DNA of 64,000 nucleotides, taken from the NCBI RefSeq assembly GCF_037975245.1, contig NC_092565.1:11898499-11962498 (forward strand), read 5' to 3'. The notes under the pieces are model-generated. The model did not search any database and was not told where the DNA came from. It saw nothing but the letters and a program-made list of their open reading frames with translations. A program made the translations under genes and the position numbers. This DNA is from Apostichopus japonicus. Its lineage: Eukaryota > Echinodermata > Holothuroidea > Aspidochirotida > Stichopodidae. Of the stretch, positions 49,800 through 62,712 are shown piece by piece (the first letter of the stretch is position 1; each line of letters begins with the position of its first letter).

Positions 49800-52160
49800 G
49801 GTAATAATGATATTGTCTTCTATGACATGTATTTGACTTCTTATAACTTTTAGCTTCTTCTCTCATTTTTGTGATCAATGACGTCATGACGTAATAACTT
49901 ACAATATAGGTCTATATTTGAATGGAAAGGTTTTTTATGAGCCATGTGATTTTAACCATCATTAACTTAAGGGGAGCTATAGAGGTGTACCCCCCACCCC
50001 CCCCCCCCTCCCTGCTTCGTCTCACGAAATATTGAAAGTATTGATTAGCACAAGCTTGCGTTTATATCTATATTATAGACGTAATTTATAGCCTTAATAT
50101 GCCGAAGAATTCATCATTTTGCGTCTAAAATTTAACTTTTTTTGGCTGCAGGCCCCTCCCCTCTTCCTCCCCTACATTGTAGTCGACTCACGAGCTCGAG
50201 GTCATACCCTCATAACCGCCCTCAATACATATAATGCATGCTTGCATCCATATTCTATCGGAGTACGTTGTTTTTTCACGAATTGAATTAAATATTTATG
50301 TTTGTGCACTTAAAAGACATAACGGTTCATGCATGATCGACAGAAACATTTTAGTTCTTGGCTAGTTATACTAATATCATGAACTTTACACTCTATGGGC
50401 CCACTACAGAGTGTATAGAATAAAGTGTAACCCAAAAAAGGAAAGAAGTGGATTGGGGGGGCATAAGATCATGAATCGCCAGGTAGTAAGCCTACCTTTC
50501 CATTTCAGGTGAAAAGGGTGGGATAGATGGAACCCCCCACCCCTACCCCAACCCCACCCAACCCTCACTCACTCAGCTAGAAATTATAAACAATAGCATA
50601 TTTAATTTAGTGAATAGTGAAAATCAAAGTTAAGTTTGTTGTATATCGAACTATTTAATGATTAATGTATATATCGACCACTGAATAAAGGAAATAAGTA
50701 TGCATTTACGGGTTCCACATCAAAATCACAAGATTTTCGGAAATTATTTCCAACTAACATAACTGATAATTTCAGTGATATGCTAACGTTAAAAGCACAC
50801 AATGGGCTTCAACATCCTCTATTTGCTTATCAATCCCTCACCCCCCCCCCCCCGCCCTCCCCTAACCCCTCATCCACACAACAATGCCATCATTCCAAGC
50901 TGATTTATCAAGTCTTCGTGGTACTGCATAACCAACCTTATAACATGTTTGTGACATATTTATGGCAACTGGTAACATTCATGTATAACTTAACCAAGAT
51001 AATTGCCTACTAGTTCGAACTTGTTTCCAACATTGGTTTGTATTATGAAGTCGATGAACCGACATGATTTTGCCACGGAGGAGATCAATTTCGACATTTT
51101 ATTGGATGTTTGCAAATGAAACACTGTACTAAGTGTCAAATTATATGACCTGAAGCAAGGAAAACGAACGAAAAATGTAGAAAACCAACACGAAATAATG
51201 AAACCAAGCATCACTTGCTCAAACTATGATCTTTGTTACAGTTCTTTGTGTTGGTCACTCAATATACCTCTGCAAGCATATATGAAAACACAACTGTTAG
51301 CTTGTTAACTTCATTGATGTTAAGCCTACAATATTTTATGAACAGAGAAGACAGAACAAAACTTTTAATATAATTTTAGAACTGGTTAAATTGTAGTACT
51401 TTCAACCATAGGATGTTCTTATAAGTTCATATTAACAACACAGTACCCTTGAATGACACTCAACATAATTCGTTTCTCAAAACAAAATCGTAATGTATTG
51501 TAAACATGTCGTTTGAGACTATAAAACTCTGATGTTTTTCAGTTCAGTTTCGTTTGTCATCTGATGATCTGACCGAACGGTTTGTGTATTAGACTTAATC
51601 GTCCAGTCACTTTCTAAAAAAAATAAACGCGATAAAGAAATCCGACCTGAATGAATAGGAGTCTTTTTTTGTTAGCGGTCTACAACATATAGAAAACACT
51701 TGCGACGGATAGAATCGGCTATATATATTCGACAGCTCCCATTCCTCATATATCGACGCCGAGGTAAAATACATGTAAGTTTACAGTATAGGCCAATAGA
51801 TCTGATCCGATCCGGATCGAAAACAGTGACAAGTTTTATTACGCAATGAAGTATTTCGTAATGCTTTGCAAGATACATTGAGAACGTTGCATCAGCAAAT
51901 CAGGACCAATTACACCAAAAACGGAAGTCTCATTAACGTCATAGGGATGGAAATTCCGACTCTGTATTGACCTTTCTTTCTTTCTCGTTTTTTTTTTTTG
52001 TGGGGGAGTGGGGGGGGGGGGTTATCTAGTTTTCATCCGGACCACGTGTAAGCAGGCCCGTATATCGGAAAGTTATCCAAAAATATTTATAAAAAAACAC
52101 ACACAAAAATTTGTCCGATTTCTTAAAATATCGGCATTATCTAATTCTGTCGTTATAACA
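49800..52160. other. Intergenic, nothing recognised
   Basis: Single-copy A/T-rich sequence with C runs at 49998-50008 and 50840-50853 and a T/G-run pair near 51988-52021. No exon or element supported. Confidence 0.4.
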
Positions 52161-52163
52161 TGA

Positions 52164-52377
<214 letters not shown>

Positions 52378-53794
52378 GAATGAATAGATGGATACATTGA
52401 CAATATTATTTTACATTGATGATACGGAGAATACGACAATAATACAGAGAGAGATATAAACAAACTGGAAAACTGCACGAGTAAGAAACGACATGATTAT
52501 TAATAAGTATCTATGTCTAAGAAAGAAATAACTAAATTCTCAAGGGTGTTTTCTTTGTTTTATTTGAGTTTTGCAATTTATCAGACCATCCGAATGGTAA
52601 TAAAAGCAATGAAAGAAGCCAAACACTTATCTTATTACACATAAATATCATTTCATTTTTAACCAGACACACTTTTCTTTTAAATAAATAAAACTACCTT
52701 GTCATAATTTCCTTAGGTTATATAGTTCCTTTTTTCTTTTACTCGTGCAGTTTAAGCAAATTTTCCCTGAATTTTTCAATGCTCATCTTTTATAAATAAT
52801 GCAGTTATCGTCCCATTTGGGACTCTTTTTTACTTCTTCTATGTCACTGACAAACAATAAGAATATTTCACATCAAACTGAATATCAATTCAATATAACT
52901 CAATGAACAAATGGGCAGTTGCGTGGTCCAAAGTTTTGGGTAGGTGTTCGAATCCCTCCCAAGCGTGATTTGCACTGATATATAATATGCTCGCCCGGTG
53001 AAAATATAATTAAAATCCACGGGATTTGGGAATTATTAGTATGTTAGTTTCAATAGCAAGACTCACAGCGGACTACCTGTGACTTCCGGGAGGATACCAC
53101 GTGATAGCTCAATGTCGTTACTTCACCGTCGGATGAACTACTACTATATAGCCTATGGGCGTGTCCTACAACATGACGTAGTGCATTTCCTCATAATTAT
53201 GTTTGCCATTTGTTTTGTTTTCTATCACGGGGAACTGTATATTTACTGCCAAACGTTAAGAAGAATACTAACAAGCAACATCGAAAATGGATCGAAAGTT
53301 GGGGACCCTTGATTCTTTTATACCATCCATGTTTCACTTTGTTTTATAGTTATGTATATTCATACAATTTTATTCATTTCATATCCCACTTTTTGCATAG
53401 CTATAGAAACGTGAATGACACCGTATTTTTCAAGTTAAAGAGAGATAGAGACATCTGTACTTGTAAATTCTCTCCGTGAAAAGCTGATACCATGAAATAT
53501 ATTCATCTATATACCCCCTGTCTACAGGATACCCTTTTAGCCAACAAGGCCTCACTTGTTTTAATTAATTACACAATGCCACTCCGTTAACGAGCTAGTG
53601 TGAAGTTTGTATAATTAACTTGGTATCTTCACCTGACCTTTACTAGTAAATGTTTATTGATATACTCTCACATAAACATGACAAATCGTAATCCAGGACT
53701 TTGAAATTTCCACGTTGCCGTTTTCAAAATATTTTGTTTTAGAAATGTGTACATGTATTAATACATAGACATGGTAAACCGTCTGTATTATATG

Positions 53795-54115
53795 GGCAGC
53801 GACCTGACACAAGACTGTTTTAAAGGTCCAACCTTATACCAGATACCGTACTGTTTAAAGTGCACCGACCGTACACCATGCACATTGTTCTAATGGAACC
53901 AACCTTACACAACACTGTTTTGAGGGCACCGACCGTACACCACACTGATTAAAGTAAACCGACCTCTCACCACACAGTTTTAAGAGCGCCAACTTTAACC
54001 TCCCCCTCCCCTCCCCTCCCCCCATTGTTTTACGGTCACCGACCGTGAACCACACTTGTTTGATGAGCACCAACCTTTCACCACATGGTGTTAAGAGCAC
54101 CAACTATTAACCACT
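53795..54115. repeat. About 34-bp tandem repeat, about nine copies
   Basis: The unit resembles CACCGACCGTACACCACACT then GTTTTAAGAG. Copies vary (ACCAACCTTTCACCACATGG, ACCGACCTCTCACCACACAG), and one is interrupted by a CCTCCCC stretch near 54000-54020. Confidence 0.85.
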
Positions 54116-54119
54116 ATTT

Positions 54120-56983
54120 TTCTGCTACACTAAAATCGCATTTCATTATATTACTATATGAGCTTGACTATTAAATTATCATTTCAAGAAAGGTGGAAAA
54201 GGAGAACATTATAAGAGAGTTTTGTTTGTGGGGGAAGGGGGATGTTTGCATGTGATTAACAATGAAATGTTAATTAGTGTCCGGGCGATGATTTATCCAG
54301 AATCGGATAGCCTACAAGGCCCCCCTCCCCTCTTCCTCCTCCCCATCATCTTTCAAATCAAGAAATATGTAGAAATAAGTACTCACTTTCGCATCTGTTT
54401 GACAGAAGGCAACTGAATTTCTGATTACCGTTTGTGAGTGCATTACATCTTGAACAAGCTGAAGCACGTTTGTCTGTTTAAGCAAGAAAAATATATAAAC
54501 ATAAAGGAATATGAAAACTTTACAAATGTAATAAAAACACACTCTCTTTGGGTATACTTGTAGCAACTTTGTTTCTTTCTGAATTATGCGAAATATTGAA
54601 ACATATGCAAATACGGTTTCATTACACTTCGTCATGTAAATTTTCATTTCAACTAAGTGTAGATAAACGATTTCTTTCTTAACTGTTTTTATTCATTTCA
54701 CATATCACAGTTGGAAGGGGAAGGAGTGGAGGGGGGGGGGGGCAGGGTTTGCTTGTAATTAAAACGAATATGGAAGATTGTCTGGTCGACAAAATTTTAA
54801 GACAATGAATGTTTCAGATTGACTATCATTTCTGAAAATAGTTGAAATGTTTTAGTATTTTTATTGTCAAACAGTGACCAATTTCATACAATTTGGAGTT
54901 CACAAACTTTGCAGGGCAGTGGGACACGTGACTTTGATTTGAGGGAGCAAACCACAAAATGAGCCTGACGACCCTATGTATTTCAAAAATGTTCAACACA
55001 AGGCACATTTTAGTAACTATGTTTGTTTTATTTTCAACAAAAGGACATTTTTTAAACATTAAAAAGAACAATAAAATGAAAACTTTTTATTTGAAAAAAG
55101 GTACTTCTGATTGATGAAAATGAGCAGGGTTTTTTTTCCTTCAAAAACTGGGCTCACCTGCAATCCTTTCCCCGGCTCCAAAGTAAAATGACTTTCCGAA
55201 AGTATACAATAAGTTTTTCTGACATTGATGCAGCATGGTAACAATTTAGGCCATAGTTCGTAGGATAACCATGCACATGTCATAAAAAGGGGCGAACTTT
55301 TAACATCACGAAGACAAAAATGTTTCATTCTCCACTGGATGTTCTCTTAATTTCAATTTATGAGAATAAACTAATAAGATTAGACGTGGTCCTATAACAG
55401 CTTCCTGAAATAAACTTCTGTCTAGGCACTTTGGGTGGGGAGGGGATGGGCGAGGGGGTGCGTTGGATGTTGTGTGTTGGGTGGTCAATTACGTTTTTAA
55501 TTAAATTTTTGAACTGACAAATAATCGTCCTATTCAATTATTCCAATAATTTTCCATTCAATTGTGGATCTATGAAATGAAAACGTTACTTGATATACCA
55601 TTGAACCATCAAGTGATCATATCTTCTGGCTTTCGTTAAGTAAAGGATATCCCATATGCATGTGAACGAGGCACAAGGCCTTAGTGAACCTAGTGACAAA
55701 TTACTTCAGGCGTCTGCATGGTAAGTTTAAGACTGTTCAGTATTTACTCAGTAACTAATAATATTATTTCCGAGAAAACTGTTTTTTTTCTCTTTCAAGT
55801 TTGAAAAATATAGTTTAAGTTTTTCTATCCAAAATCTATTTCTTTGCCATATGCGTCGATTTTTGCCTCCGTGAATACATGAACAAGTCAAGAAAAATGA
55901 GATTTAACTATTACATTACATGTTTTTGTATGAGGCGAGGGAGGGGGGGGGTGGGTGGCCGGGGAGAAGGGGTCCTGGCGCATGTGAAAAGAGGAATGGT
56001 TAAGGAATATCAGGGATCAGAAGATAAGTTAAATAGTACTCAACCTAAGAATTGAACTGAAAGTGTTCGAATCATTATCCAATAATATTGACAATTTCAA
56101 TAAATACTCAATTATGCGAATTCTCAGTTGGTGTCCTATTTGTACGTTCACTTATTATTATATTTTGCCGTGTATATTTGTCTGTTTGCTTTCAACACAA
56201 GACAAAACTAATATTATAAAAACAAACAGGAATTGTTACAATAATACAATAATATTAACAAATTAAGGAAAAAATTGTCTAATGTTATGATGCAAATGTC
56301 TACCACCACCCGTGACCATTTGTTATAATAAATATGAATGAAATAAATAAAAATATAATGAATATAATATATTAACTTAAATAAATTATGATGGAAAACA
56401 GCAAAGAAATTTATGGTTAGACCGAGATGCGAAGATTGTTAGGAGTTCCGATCAAGCAGTAAATATCTTTTCTCTTTGTTTTCCATTGTTTATATGTATA
56501 ATTTCCCAGTTAGTTTTCTGTTGTTTATTTTCTTATTTATATAAATTTAAAATTTCAGTTATGAGTGAATCCTTTATACAAGGATTAAAAGTTGGGTGGT
56601 GGGGAGGGCGTGGGGAGGGGAGGGGAGTGAAGAAAAGTCAATGAACTGATTGAAAAGAGAGAAAATGTACTCACCGATGCTAGTTAAGCCTTCGTGTCGT
56701 AAATATGCGTGAATTTGAGAAATGATAAGAAAGTGAATGCATATAAAGATGCTTAACAAGTTCAAAGCCATTATGAGCATTTATAATAGTTTCTCTAGCG
56801 TCGATCAACCGTTTAAATACGCTCTCCTGTTTTGAGTGACTTATACACAATATCCCACGGCTTAATTTCGAAACACTATAAGAATAGAAAATCTGGCGAA
56901 ATCTGTAATAATTCAACTTCTGAAGACAAAAAATCCTTCCTCCTTCTGTCTTGTTTTTGTTTTGTCTTTTTGTCTTTTCCTTA

Positions 56984-57014
<31 letters not shown>

Positions 57015-58370
57015 TTTGAGTTTCTCCTTAGCCGGAAGCAATCAGCCTACATCCACGTGTGCAACCATGAAAGCCTAAGTCTTCTTCGCCCCGGTTACAA
57101 CAGATCATAAATGACGTTAAAGGTATATCAATTCAACGGTTTTATTTAAACTGTTTGCAATTAGCCAATCGCAATATCAATGGCTGATGATGTCGACCCC
57201 AGTGGGGAAACGGTTCAACTTCATTAATAATCACTGTCGTGACCAAGACACCGTTAGAGGGTGGAGTTCAATCGCTCGTTACTCTTATGTAGGAGGCGCC
57301 ATCTCTTTCCAACTGGATTCATTGCAGATGAAAATGTTGTTGTTAGCATGATCGCTCTGACTGGTCCTATATTTGAGGTGCGGATCTAGTGGAAAACATC
57401 GAGTGATAGTTTCACGCGGAAACGCATAGTGAGTGAAGTTCTGCGGTCACTTCTGAAATCGCGAGTTGCATTAACTAGAAAATTCCAAAATGGTAAAACG
57501 AAACTTTCTTATCAGGCTCCTTGTAATGAACTTGAAGTTAGGGTTACAGAGAAGACGAGAAAGCATGTGACGTCATTTAACAAATACAAGAGTCGGATGG
57601 GGACAATCAACGTGCGGCGTAAAGATTAATTTGCTTCAATTTAAATTATCCTTCATTGGTTTTGCTTATCCAAACAACTTGCAAGGATCACTATACCGCT
57701 CACGTTCCTTTCATTAACTAAACATGGCCTGAACTATACTATAAATATTAATTCATACATCATATCCATCAAGTTTGGTATACTTATAGACATACCACGC
57801 AGCAAATATATACAGCCCTCTCCCCCTCCCCCAAACTTCCCCCCTCACCTCTATCGAAAATATGTTTATACAGGCGTTAAAAGCTTACTATAGTACCGCG
57901 ATTTATGCACTTGAATGGGCATAAAACTTCAAGTCAAAAGTTTTTTCTTAAGCTGGATTCTATAACTTAACATGAGTTATAGGATTATCTCTGGTATGAC
58001 TTCATGCCAAACATTAAGCAACTTTCTTTTAGGCATAAACCTGTACATTCTTTCCTGGTGGTTTCCAAATTACTCTTGATGATTCATTGTCTTTAATTGC
58101 AATTTACATTAATTATTCATAAAACTGTCGAAGGGATTGCTAGTTGATTTTGGCAACTTAATTAACTTCCTGTTTATAAAGTTTCACACGTGATGGTGCC
58201 TCCCAGTTCACACTTTCGTTTTACTTTCACACTTTCAGTATATGTCATGATTGCATTAATGTATTATTGGCCTATGCAGCACTTGCTAACTATGTCGTCT
58301 TGTCATTGCGTGCTATACTGAATCTATTGTTTTATTGTTGTTGTTATTGTTGTTTATTATTTATTTATTA
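54120..58370. other. Intergenic, no gene recognised
   Basis: A (CT)n run at 56992-57016 and G runs at 54731 and 55943. The block 57130-57630 is less A/T-rich and more complex, with CCAATCG at 57164 and GGAGGCGCCATC near 57292. It contains a 66-codon frame (57429-57629) without family signal. It could be a cis-regulatory block or 5' region, which is a guess from composition. Confidence 0.35.
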
Positions 58371-58442
58371 ATTTTTTGCAATTTGTTGTTCGTTGAATTA
58401 AATTTTTTGCAATTTGTTGTTCGTTGAATTAAATTTTTTGCA
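58371..58442. repeat. 31-bp tandem duplication
   Basis: ATTTTTTGCAATTTGTTGTT then CGTTGAATTAA occurs twice plus a 10-bp start of a third copy, without visible differences. Confidence 0.9.
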
Positions 58443-58554
58443 CGGTAGCAAGTTATGTTAACTTTACCAACCCATCCAAACATTATTACTTAAAATATAA
58501 AATTATATTTAATCAACCTATTCAACGTCACATTAGCGTTAATTAACGTGTAAT

Positions 58555-59330
58555 TGATTTTTTTCTCCATTTATTCAGCATATTTTCTTTTAAAACAATA
58601 TAGCATATACATATTGTTATAATTATAATCACCTTTTACAATTCTTGCATAGAACATGTTTTAATGAAATTTCAAGAACGGAACAACTCTGGGCATTCAG
58701 AAAATGCATGTTGTAATTGAATATTACTTACTTTATCTTTCTTACACTTACTTGATTTTGAATGGATATAACGTTCAACATCAATTGCAAACTTAAATTT
58801 ATAGAAAAAAAATCGCAAATATTTGGTATAGTCCTTATTTCGCTTACAATCATAAATATAATACTTCATGTGTATTATAAGAAAATCCTATGGGTGACTA
58901 TATTCATTTCCGTACCCGAAAAAAATATTTCGTTTTGAAAAGAAGAACTGTTGCTTTTAAAAACCGATTCTCTACGTCTAATATGAAAGACCCAGTAACA
59001 TTACAGTCCCAAAATAGATGCTCGATATTCTCAGTTTCTCTGTTACAGAAGGAACAAACCTCCGTATCATTTATACCCATCAACGCTAAAAGTTTATTTG
59101 TTGCAATAATACGGTGTAAAAATTTAAACTGAAAGTATTGGAGCTTTGCATCTAATACAGTGTAGTATGGAATCTTAAAAAAAACTGTCCCAGTCTTTTT
59201 TGGTCAGATCTTTAAAGGAGCAACTCCACTTCTCTCTTGCAGTCGGAACGTGTAATTGATGATGTAAATTAATTGCCCAAAACTTGTTTGCATTATTGCT
59301 TTTCTTTTGATTTTTCGTATCCATAACGAT
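58555..59330 (-). mobile_element. Non-LTR retrotransposon 3' end: decayed RT C-terminus with zf-RVT motif
   Basis: On the minus strand it reads MDTKNQKKSNNANKFWAINL and on to KDLTKKDWDSFF, then one frameshift in a T8 tract (59177-59184). It resumes as KIPYYTVLDAKLQYFQFKFL, HRIIATNKLLALMGI and CSFCNRETENIEHLFWDC. C-x2-C, H and C in that order form the zf-RVT knuckle found after LINE reverse transcriptases. After a stop near 58909 the tail continues (KYYIYDCKRNKDY, FFYKFKFAIDVERYIHSK), ending at 58672. AATAAATGGAGAAAAAA near 58560 looks like the element's 3' end. The reverse-transcriptase core is missing, so this is a 5'-truncated dead copy. Confidence 0.8.
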
Positions 59331-59825
59331 GTTGTTATAAGCTTAACTCTATAGTTAAGTTTCATTTCAAATAATTAAGTAACCTTTATTATTTTTTAAC
59401 TTCCCATTTGTTGCCCCGTAAAGTTGCCCTTTACATTTGATTAATACTACTAATAAGGCATGTGTTCGTGCGACAAGATATGGAGATTATAGAACCATTA
59501 TGGAATCATTAATTAATTGCTACGTAAACTTCATTTTGTGACAAAAATAATATACTTTAGTGTCTTTCGTAGGTCAATTGCACTCTTAGTTTGGGTTTAG
59601 GCCTTATAATCTTTATCATCGACCATATACGCATAAACTTGACTGCTTGAATGAAAACGTTTTCTGAATCACGGTCTTAAACATTTCCGTTAGTGCTCGA
59701 TTCTCCAATCAAGTCGAGTTATAGTCTTAACTTACAGATCCAGTGAATTCATTATAGGTTCAACTGAGTCAACTCAATATTTTGTCTAGTTTAATATAAG
59801 TCAAATACGTTTATATATGGTTCAC

Positions 59826-60090
59826 ATAATAATAATAATAATAAACAGTTCTTATTAAGCGCCCGTAACAGAAGTCTCAGGGCGCTTTACAAATAAAAAG
59901 GTCAAAAAATACAAAAAGAATACAAGTCAAACACACAGCTAAAGAAGCATATGACCGAATGATAAAAAGTAAAATAGCACACAAAAGGCAATAACCATGG
60001 ATAAAAAAGCACTAACAAATATAGACAATGAATTACTGGGTAAAGAGATGAGTTTTCAGTCTCATAAGACTTTATTAATATTTTTATGTA
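59826..60090 (-). mobile_element. Retroposon 3' region with ATT-type tail
   Basis: On the minus strand it reads GTAAAGCGCCCTGAGACTTC, GTTACGGGCGCTTAATAAGAA and then CTGTTTATTATTATTATTAT. It is the same tail plan as at 49490-49798 and 17845-18205. The GCGCCC...GGGCGC pair can form a short stem. Upstream sequence is A/T-rich and its boundary is unclear. Confidence 0.5.
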
Positions 60091-60606
60091 ACTTTAATGC
60101 AGTACTGTATCTCTCATTGTCGCCTAACCGGAATGGTTATCACTGGCGTGCATATAGGATATCAAAGGTAGGTGGGAGGGGGACACTATTGTTACCCCCC
60201 CCCCCCACCCAAGACAGATTTTGATATGGGTGTACCTTTTTGGAAGGGGGTTACGCCATGCCTCCGCAAATCTATGGGCTTGTGTCTCCTTTAAGAAAGT
60301 TGCAACATATAGATTCACATCAATGACGGTGTTTGGAAAGTTTAGTTAGATATTACGGGCATAGAGTTGCAATTTGAAAATGTAACATTGCAAAGACCAA
60401 TTCTCCCTAACAAATGGACGGCTATTACCTTGCCATGCACATGAACGAAAGGCGGTGATGGGTAGTTGCGACACATTCCAACTCGACCAAACCGTCACCC
60501 CGACACACGGTCAACTTGACATAAGCTACGTAGGTCAACTCGTCACACTGTCCAGTTTTGTCGGGTGAGTATGCCGGCGAGGTTGTTGGTGGACGGTTAA
60601 AAGGGG

Positions 60607-60740
60607 AGGGGGGGGGGGGGGGGGTTAATGGTTAATTTCCATATTTTGTAAGCCTGTAGCTTAACTTTTTATCCATCCTAATTAAAACGTAAATACCGGA
60701 CAAACTACCCCCCCCCCCCCAAAAAAAAAAAAAAAAAAAT
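60607..60740. repeat. G run, then C run joined to an A run
   Basis: A run of about 18 G at 60607-60624 is followed 85 bp later by about 13 C and 20 A (60708-60740). As at 37265-37353, the two runs are complementary and close together. Confidence 0.85.
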
Positions 60741-61010
60741 TATTGAACACAAGTTTACTTCAACAGTTGCAAAATATAGCACAGATTACATCTAATGATC
60801 TTTAATTATAAGGCCCTATAGTATATCGACACCCATCCCTTAGACCTACTACTCAGGACGGTGATAAAAGAGCTTCCTACGTGCCTCGTTTGCCGAGACT
60901 ACTCTCTCTTGATAAATTCTGTAACCGGTAAAACAAACATCAACAACACATTGAACACACCGAACGCACAAGCAACCCACAACACACAAACTGCAACCCA
61001 CCGAACGAAA

Positions 61011-61172
61011 TCGTATTTATGCGGTCCATAATTCGGAATTATGCGGTACATAAATACGATGAATGTACCGCATAAATAAGCATCGAGATGCGCTCACCTG
61101 ATTGGTCGATTTATGTCCGACATAATTCGTATTTATGTGGTACATAATTCGTATTTATGTCGGACATAATTC
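61011..61172. repeat. Palindromic repeat cluster CGTATTTATG / CATAATTCG
   Basis: CGTATTTATGCGGTCCATAA faces GAATTATGCGGTACATAAAT, forming an imperfect palindrome at 61011-61058. From about 61108 a 22-bp unit CGTATTTATGTCGGACATAATT recurs about three times, each itself nearly palindromic (TTATGTCSGACATAA). A different TTTATGCGG/CCGCATAAA pair lies in the middle (61040-61078). Confidence 0.75.
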
Positions 61173-61429
61173 AGCAATTATTTCCCATGCGGCCTACCAT
61201 AAACGCAGAACTTACAACTCACGTATCGCACGTACCGCACAAAAGGCGTAATAAACTGACAAGTTAAGGGGAGGCGCTCTTCCAATAAACTATTGTCAGT
61301 TTGTCCTTTTCCTTCCAGTAATATGACCATACTTCCCTTGTATACCGTCTCATCCAATCCAGTATCGTCGGATCTCATTGGAATCCTTTATAAATGGGGA
61401 TAGCAAATAATTATACAACTAGGCTACAA

Positions 61430-61740
61430 AGTGCAATATTGTGCCTGGCCTGGTCCAGTTCTGTGTAAAAACTTGGCTTAATTGACGGGCTTTTGAATTT
61501 CCAAAATGGCTGTGCCACACAGGGTTAGAACGGCGGTAAAGCGCGACACGATGATAGCGTGTTCAAAATGGTGCCGGAGATGGGGAAGTCGCAGTTTTTT
61601 GACGCGGTTCAATTTCGCGTCCGGGCCGGGTCTAGCCTGTAATTTGTAAATGCGTGCGTGAGTACGCTCGAGATATATACTGCATCGTGCCTAGACGCGT
61701 AGCCTAAGTCTACTCCCTACGTTTAAGCGCGCATCAGGAG
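61430..61740. promoter_or_regulatory. CpG-rich patch, possible promoter
   Basis: This stretch is far richer in CpG than the surrounding A/T-rich DNA (GCGCGACACG, GACGCGG, TTCGCGTCCGGGCC, GACGCGT, GCGCGC). It has two AAAATGG-type sites (61503, 61566) that resemble YY1 elements, which often sit at start sites. A short frame MAVPHRVRTAVKRDTMIACS begins at 61506 and stops after 47 residues. On the other strand an ATG frame begins at 61378. Which strand, if any, is transcribed is not clear. Confidence 0.35.
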
Positions 61741-61948
61741 TAAAACGTGTCCAAACCATAGAGATTGAAAGCTGAAGACTCTTGTAGTAAAACTGTCCTC
61801 CTCGAAACACATAAAGATGACTTGCTATTGGTTGGTCTTGTCTGAAAGGGATGTGGTTTGCATATGCAAAAACTACACGCGGCACGGAGATTGAATTTCA
61901 TGATGACACCTCTGTGCATATTGTTTTGGACACACGCCTTGGTTATTG

Positions 61949-62272
61949 AGTAGTAGCGACTCAAATTTGGAGTAGTAGCACCTTCCGTTTAGGGTAGTAG
62001 CGCCACTAATTTACCTTTTTACAGTAGCATCGTCACTTAGGAGTAGTAGCACCTCCTGTTTAGAGTAGTAGCACCTCCTGTTTAGAGTAGTAGCACCTCC
62101 TAATAAGAGTAGTAGCACCCCCTGTTTAGGGTAAGTAGTAGCGCCTCCTCTTTATGGTAGTAGCACCTCCTGTTTAGAGTAGTATCGCCACCTGTGGTCC
62201 TTTTGGCGTTCCATATTAGAGTCGTAGCACCTCCTAATAAGAGTAGTAGCATCCCCTGTTTAGCACCTCCTA
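61949..62272. repeat. 22-bp tandem array, left part
   Basis: The unit is GAGTAGTAGCACCTCCTGTT plus TA, about 14 copies with variants (GCGCCTCC, AATAAGAG). It is interrupted by the TTAA MITE at 62273-62649 and resumes at 62650-62712. CCACCTGTGGTCCTTTTGGC then GTTCCATA occurs in both parts (about 62188 and 62683). Confidence 0.9.
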
Positions 62273-62649
62273 TTAAAGGCATTGAAGACTCGCCCCAAAC
62301 CGCGTGCAGCCATCTCTGAAAAAGTTAACTTTCCGTTGCTTGCAAGTGACGTTTTGTTCGTGTCGCTACAAAATGCAGACAGCACAGTAATGAAACGTGC
62401 TACCTTGTTATCTTTAGCTGGACCTGAGATGTCCATCGCTGTATTGTTTGTACACTGTGCTGTGGGTATTGACCGCAGCTGCATGTACTGACTGTACACT
62501 AGTGTCTAATTACCGATGGTAGCAAGCTATGTGTGTGTATTTTCTGGGATCGATGGTGGTGTCTAACACTTCTGTTACACCTCATTCGAAACTAGGTCGG
62601 ATTGCCGGCATTAGACGTTTCTTTTTGCGCGAGTCTTCACACCCTTTAA
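62273..62649. mobile_element. TTAA-flanked MITE, copy B
   Basis: 377 bp between TTAA at 62273-62276 and 62646-62649, the inverse orientation of copy A (4690-5060). Long shared stretches include GACTGTACACTAGTGTCTAA, TTTTCTGGGATCGATGGTG, CATTCGAAACTAGGTC and TTAGACGTTTCTTT. It clearly inserted into the 22-bp array because the array continues on both sides, so it is younger than the array. Confidence 0.85.
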
Positions 62650-62712
62650 GGGTAGTAGCACCTCCTGTTTAGAGTAGTAGAGCCACCTGTGGTCCTTTTG
62701 GCGTTCCATAGT
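62650..62712. repeat. 22-bp tandem array, right part
   Basis: GGTAGTAGCACCTCCTGTTT followed by AGAGTAGTAGAGCCACCTGT and the GGTCCTTTTGGCGTTCCATA block, continuing the array broken by the MITE. Confidence 0.85.

Noticed and set aside
57429-57629. 66-residue basic frame (SEVLRSLLKSRVALTRKFQ...)
   Set aside because: No family resemblance, no supporting splice partners found; kept only as part of a possible regulatory block.
62282-62491. 69-residue frame between 62.28 and 62.49 kb
   Set aside because: Lies wholly inside the TTAA MITE; the matching copy A does not keep the same frame.
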